Assembly (NCBI GenBank): GCA_027082955.1 | Contig: JALWTA010000014.1 | Coordinates: 1-64,000, forward strand | Length of the DNA: 64,000 nucleotides | From: Sulfurovum sp. | Lineage (GTDB): Bacteria; Campylobacterota; Campylobacteria; Campylobacterales; Sulfurovaceae | Reading direction: 5' to 3' | Part shown: one piece after another, positions 60,264 to 64,000 of the stretch | How positions within the stretch are numbered: the stretch's first letter is position 1 | Layout of the letters: every line of letters starts with the position of its first letter | The notes under the pieces: generated by a model | Told to the model about the DNA's origin: nothing | Seen by the model: only the letters and a program-made list of their open reading frames with translations | The model's database searches: none | Position numbers and translations under genes: made by a program

Positions 60264-61880
60264 ATGAAAAGAGAGATAACACAGACAAAGTTGATTATCT
60301 ACAGTGCGCTGTTTATGGTGCTGTTTGATAATTACACTTTCTATGTCAATACCTTGAAAGTGTATCCTTTGACTTTGGCAAATAGTGCTTTTTTGCTCTC
60401 TTTGATCTTAGTATTGTGGGCAGTTACTGTATTGCTATTGACCCTTGTCAGCAGCCGGTATACTACGAAACCGGTATTGATTGCTGTTTTGCTCATTTCC
60501 GCATCGACGAACTATTTTATGAACACCTATCATGTCATTATTGATGACAACATGATACGCAATGTGCTTCAGACAGACTGGCATGAGAGCAGAGACCTTC
60601 TGAGCATGAAACTGCTAGCATATATAGTATTTTTGGGAGTATTGCCTGCCTGGTGGGTATGGAAGGTGCCTGTAGCATATGGTACTTTCAAGAGAGAAGT
60701 GCTTGCCAAAGGAAAGACGGTTGTTGCCTCATTGGTGTTGATTGCTTTATTGCTCTTTTCGTTCAGTAAATACTATGCTTCCTTTTTTCGTGAACATGTC
60801 CCCCTGCGATACAATACCAATCCGACATTCTGGATCTACAACAGTGTATACTATCTGTACGAGCAGTTTAGTCATACACCGACCTCCATACGTCCGATAG
60901 GTACGGATGCAAAAATTGTAACCAATGAGAAGCATCCAAAGCCGCGATTGGTGATTATGGTGGTAGGAGAAGCAGCACGTGCTGATCACTTTTCACTCAA
61001 TGGCTATGCGCGTGATACTAACCCAAATCTGGCACAGGAAAATGTAATCTCCTTTACCCATTTTTCATCATGCGGCACCAGTACAGCAGAATCGGTACCA
61101 TGTATGTTTTCTCCTTATAACAGAAGTAATTACAGCTATAATAAAGGGCACTATACGGAAAATGCACTTGATGTTCTCAAACATACTGGAGCAGTGGGAT
61201 TACTTTGGCGTGATAACAATTCTGACAGCAAGGGAGTTGCATTGCGAATTCCTTATGAGAACTACAGAACAGCCAAACACAATACGGTCTGCATTGAAGG
61301 GGAGTGTCGTGATGAAGGTATGCTGGTTGGTCTGGATGAGGTGATCAGGAAGTTTGAGAAAGAAGGGAAACGCAATATCCTCATTGTACTTCACCAGATG
61401 GGAAATCATGGACCGGCCTATTACAAACGCTATCCTAAAGCATTTGAAAAATTTACACCGGTATGCCGCACAAATCAGCTTGAAGAGTGCAGCCGTGAAT
61501 CCATTAGGAACGCATATGACAATGCGATCTTATATACTGATTATTTCCTCAGCAGGGTGATTGGTTTTCTTAAAAAGTATAACAAACGGTATGATACAGC
61601 GATGATTTATATGAGTGACCATGGAGAGAGCCTAGGTGAAAATGGACTGTATCTGCATGGTTTACCATACCTTATCGCACCTAAAGCGCAGACACATATC
61701 CCCGCACTGCTGTGGTTAGGAAAAGGCATGCAGCAACGGTTGAATATGGATGCTATTCGATCAGAAAGCAACCTACCGCTTTCCCAAGATGTTCTCTTCT
61801 CTACACTGCTGGGTATCTTTCATGTTTCAACAAACGTTTATCGGAAAAATCAGGATATATTGCATCCTATTGAAAAGTAA
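60264..61880 (+). CDS. eptA: Lipid A phosphoethanolamine transferase (EptA family)
   Basis: This 538-residue protein has five N-terminal spans and a periplasmic alkaline-phosphatase-like domain. It has VGEAARADHFSLNGYARDTN (E236), CGTSTAESVPCMFS with the nucleophilic threonine, HQMGNHGP and MSDHGESLGENGLYLHG. Cysteine pairs fit the disulfides of EptA. It adds phosphoethanolamine to lipid A or other surface glycans. It stands alone, with its own spacer of 150 bases upstream. Confidence 0.92.
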   Translation: MKREITQTKLIIYSALFMVLFDNYTFYVNTLKVYPLTLANSAFLLSLILVLWAVTVLLLTLVSSRYTTKPVLIAVLLISASTNYFMNTYHVIIDDNMIRNVLQTDWHESRDLLSMKLLAYIVFLGVLPAWWVWKVPVAYGTFKREVLAKGKTVVASLVLIALLLFSFSKYYASFFREHVPLRYNTNPTFWIYNSVYYLYEQFSHTPTSIRPIGTDAKIVTNEKHPKPRLVIMVVGEAARADHFSLNGYARDTNPNLAQENVISFTHFSSCGTSTAESVPCMFSPYNRSNYSYNKGHYTENALDVLKHTGAVGLLWRDNNSDSKGVALRIPYENYRTAKHNTVCIEGECRDEGMLVGLDEVIRKFEKEGKRNILIVLHQMGNHGPAYYKRYPKAFEKFTPVCRTNQLEECSRESIRNAYDNAILYTDYFLSRVIGFLKKYNKRYDTAMIYMSDHGESLGENGLYLHGLPYLIAPKAQTHIPALLWLGKGMQQRLNMDAIRSESNLPLSQDVLFSTLLGIFHVSTNVYRKNQDILHPIEK

Positions 61881-61944
61881 ATGATTGAAGGTGTTATATC
61901 GGCTATTGAGTGCAAGATAAGATATAAAAGGGGAGTACAATGTC

Positions 61945-61970
61945 CTACAGAAGCATTTAGGCTTCTGTAG
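61945..61970. terminator. Convergent hairpin between eptA and the DUF3597 gene
   Basis: CTACAGAAGC (61945-61954) and GCTTCTGTAG (61961-61970) form a perfect 10-bp stem with an ATTTAG loop, extended by three more pairs across a bulge. It lies between two converging genes. No T run follows, so it may act by structure alone. Confidence 0.5.
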
Positions 61971-61977
61971 ACACGTG

Positions 61978-62403
61978 TCAGTGCAAGAGCTCTTCAGGGA
62001 TATTTCCGCCGTTTTGGGCGATCTTTTCCAAGACTGCTTTGTGCAGTGCAATATTTTGTTCAGCAGTTCCTTCATAGTCTTCAATGCCCATTTCGGAAGC
62101 GAGTTCTTTTCTGTGGGCATAGCCACTGTCAAGTCCAAGCAGTTTCATCAAGTCGACAATAGAGGTTTTCCAGTTGAGCCCTGGATTTTGCTCAGAGAGT
62201 GTTTCGAGTTTCGCCACAACATCAACCACTTCGACGGCTTCTACTGCCACTTCTGGTTCTGCAGGCTCGGAAGATGCATTTTCTGTCTCAGGTGCCTCAG
62301 CAATAACTTCTTCCGTTGCTGCTACAGCTTCAGTTTCGGGTTCAGTTTTTGGTGCATCATCACCAAATCCAAGTTTTTTCATAATGTTGCCAAAAATGCT
62401 CAT
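61978..62403 (-). CDS. DUF3597-domain protein
   Basis: This 141-residue protein starts MSIFGNIMKKLGFGDD and has an acidic, alanine-rich linker (about residues 15-60). The DUF3597 domain follows (VVAKLETLSEQNPGLNWKTS, DLMKLLGLDSGYAHRKELA). This domain is related to LysM-adjacent bacterial proteins of unknown function. AAAGGAG lies upstream of the ATG. Confidence 0.85.
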   Translation of the reverse strand: MSIFGNIMKKLGFGDDAPKTEPETEAVAATEEVIAEAPETENASSEPAEPEVAVEAVEVVDVVAKLETLSEQNPGLNWKTSIVDLMKLLGLDSGYAHRKELASEMGIEDYEGTAEQNIALHKAVLEKIAQNGGNIPEELLH

Positions 62404-62577
62404 ATGTGTATCTCCTTTATATTGTTGTGTGTCACACAGTATAACGGATGAATATCGTTAAAGCATAACATAACAGACATATCTTACTCACTTTGTTATC
62501 TGCTTTGCTTTCTTATCGTGATTTTCTCTCAAAATTGGCTAAAATACGCCTAAAGATTTACTCAATAGGAAATCATT

Positions 62578-63696
62578 GTGCAATGTAAACATTTTGGAAG
62601 CTGTGGGTCATGCAGTTTGTATGCTGTGGCGTATACTGAGCAGTTGGCTAAGAAGCAAGAGAGAGTACGGGGATTGCTCGCACCGTTTTATGAAGGTAAA
62701 CTTGCAGTCTTTGATTCCCCGGATTCGCACTACCGCGCACGTGCGGAGTTTCGCATCTGGCATGAGGGTGAGGTGTGTCATTATGCCATGGGGAACATCA
62801 CGAAGAACGGGGCGGTTAACATCAGCGAATGTCCTAAGGTTATTGAGCCTATAGAAAAGCGTATGTGGAAACTGCTTGAAGCGATTAACGCTTCACCTGA
62901 TGTGCTCAAAAAGAAGCTCTTTGCCGTGGAGTTTTTGGCGACAACGACCGATGAGTGTCTGATTACGATGCTCTACCACCGTAAACTCGATGAGCTCTGG
63001 AGCGAGGAAGCCAAGCAGCTTGAAGCGCTACTTAAGTGCAAAGTGATGGGGCGCAGCCGCAAGCAGAAGGTGGTACTCTCCGATGAGTATGTGACCGAAA
63101 GACTGCCCATAGACGGCAGAGTGATCACCTATGTGGAGTATGAGAGCGGCTTTACGCAGCCTAACCCTACGGTGAATATCAAGATGATCGAGTGGGCAAT
63201 CGCACAGGCGAAAAAGACGGGCGGAGGAGATCTGCTTGAAGCCTACTGCGGACTGGGTAACTTCACGCTGCCGCTTTCTCACTACTATGACAAAGTACTC
63301 GCAACTGAGATCTCCAAACGCTCCATCCATGCTGCACTGCAAAACTGTCAGCTAAACGGGGTGAAGAACATCACCTTTGCGCGTATGGCATCAGAGGAGA
63401 TGACCGAGGCACTTCAGGGTGTGCGTAGCTTTGAGAGACTTAAAGGAATCGACCTAACACAGTATGACTTTACGACCGTACTGGTCGATCCGCCGCGTGC
63501 GGGGCTCGATGAAGGCACAACTGCACTGATTGCCGACATGGAGCATATCATCTACATCTCTTGCAACCCTGACACCCTTGCACGTGATCTTGAAACGCTC
63601 TGTAAGAGTCATGAGGTGTTTGATGCTGCTATATTTGATCAGTTCCCCCACACAGAGCATGTAGAGAGCGGAGTGTTTTTGAAAAAAAGAGCTTAG
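62578..63696 (+). CDS. trmA: tRNA (uracil-5-)-methyltransferase TrmA
   Basis: TrmA (372 residues) makes 5-methyluridine at tRNA position 54. The SAM-binding DLLEAYCGLGNFTLPLS, the VLVDPPRAGLDEGT motif and the catalytic cysteine in IIYISCNPDTLARDL are clear. An N-terminal cysteine group (CKHFGSCGSC, C3, C9, C12) resembles the iron-sulfur site of RlmD-type relatives. The start is GTG at 62578 with AGGAAA upstream. Its stop overlaps the convergent gene by 3 bases. Confidence 0.92.
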   Translation: MQCKHFGSCGSCSLYAVAYTEQLAKKQERVRGLLAPFYEGKLAVFDSPDSHYRARAEFRIWHEGEVCHYAMGNITKNGAVNISECPKVIEPIEKRMWKLLEAINASPDVLKKKLFAVEFLATTTDECLITMLYHRKLDELWSEEAKQLEALLKCKVMGRSRKQKVVLSDEYVTERLPIDGRVITYVEYESGFTQPNPTVNIKMIEWAIAQAKKTGGGDLLEAYCGLGNFTLPLSHYYDKVLATEISKRSIHAALQNCQLNGVKNITFARMASEEMTEALQGVRSFERLKGIDLTQYDFTTVLVDPPRAGLDEGTTALIADMEHIIYISCNPDTLARDLETLCKSHEVFDAAIFDQFPHTEHVESGVFLKKRA

Positions 63697-64000
63697 AGCT
63701 CTTTGTGTGCGACCATGGCACAGAGGTTCTGTACCACTTTCATGCCGGCATTTTTGGCTTTTTCGGCTGCGGCATTGTTGACCAGACCAAGCTGCCCCCA
63801 AAATACCTTGACATCACCTCTTTCTATGCACGCATCGGCAATGGCATCGAAGGCTGCCGGTTTTCTGAAAATATCGACCATATCGACCTCAAAGGGGATT
63901 TCTTTAAGTGAGTGGTAAACCTTCTCTCCAAGTATCTTATCACCCTTTGGGTAGACCGGTACGATCTTGTATCCGGCTTCCTGCAGGTACTTGGCGACAC
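63693..64000 (-). CDS. CoA-binding domain protein (YccU-like), 5' end outside the window
   Basis: The last 101 or so residues are seen, reading in from the window edge: VAKYLQEAGYKIVPVYPKGD, then KILGEKVYHSLKEIPFEVDM, then VDIFRKPAAF and FWGQLGLVNNAAAEKAKNAG, ending MVAHKEL. This is the CoA_binding_2 Rossmann fold. The N terminus with the nucleotide loop lies beyond base 64000. Function is unknown. The gene converges on trmA. Confidence 0.88.
   Translation of the reverse strand, partial: VAKYLQEAGYKIVPVYPKGDKILGEKVYHSLKEIPFEVDMVDIFRKPAAFDAIADACIERGDVKVFWGQLGLVNNAAAEKAKNAGMKVVQNLCAMVAHKEL

Noticed and set aside
1-64000. CRISPR arrays, tRNA or rRNA genes
   Set aside because: No regularly spaced direct repeats and no cloverleaf or rRNA-like segments were seen in the intergenic spaces.

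Overview
The window reads like the chromosome of a hydrogen-oxidising member of the Campylobacterota, closest in style to Sulfurovum or Sulfurimonas. The hydrogenase cluster contains HydE, a maturation factor I know from Helicobacter and Wolinella. Other neighbours fit that group: HemJ, a DUF5718 protein, a DUF2892 protein and an AroQ chorismate mutase. I see no rRNA, tRNA or CRISPR array.

Layout. (1) 1-7.3 kb: an HU gene, then an accessory module on the minus strand. The module has three different tyrosine recombinase genes and a small coiled-coil gene in one overlapping operon. A divergent S24/LexA-type repressor sits across a control region with repeated operator-like sites. (2) 7.7-27.6 kb: a complete [NiFe] hydrogenase island. 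It starts with a three-gene operon: a TetR-family regulator and a cytoplasmic hydrogenase pair without Tat signal and without the C-terminal maturation peptide, which looks like a hydrogen sensor. Next come the periplasm-facing group 1 enzyme hydABCD with hydE, hypF, a NicO-type nickel permease, hypBCDE, hypX and hypA, an RraB-domain protein and a second maturation protease. A CDGSH protein and an IS1595-like protein interrupt the island on the minus strand. (3) 28-37 kb: ferritin-like protein, dnaJ, recR, a DHH phosphoesterase with an Rrf2 regulator, rpsO, grpE and dnaK. (4) 37-49.4 kb: an Omp85-like barrel, chorismate mutase, a two-component system, a Crp/Fnr regulator, a YyaL-type thioredoxin protein, DsbD, an ATPase, methionine sulfoxide reductases and a PIN toxin-antitoxin pair. 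(5) 49.7-64 kb: housekeeping genes including hemJ, truA, an LptF/LptG permease, prepilin peptidase, uppS, coaBC, glmU, a phosphoethanolamine transferase, trmA and the end of a CoA-binding protein.

How it fits together. The strongest regulatory signal is a TGAAT-N4-ATTCA palindrome. It occurs twice upstream of hydA and once upstream of the nickel permease. This is the size and shape of a TetR-family operator, and the only TetR gene in the window is transcribed as one unit with the sensor-like hydrogenase. I infer a hydrogen-response circuit in which the sensor pair works with a TetR protein rather than with the HoxJ/HoxA two-component relay. No such relay is encoded beside it.

The intergenic spaces hold several small palindromic elements: an identical 24-base repeat at two sites plus a degenerate third, a 166-bp element with 12-bp perfect terminal inverted repeats, and 98- and 104-bp imperfect stem-loops. 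Similar low-complexity sequence appears inside hypF and at the hypC/hypD junction. All functions are assigned by reading the translated sequences. No database search was run.
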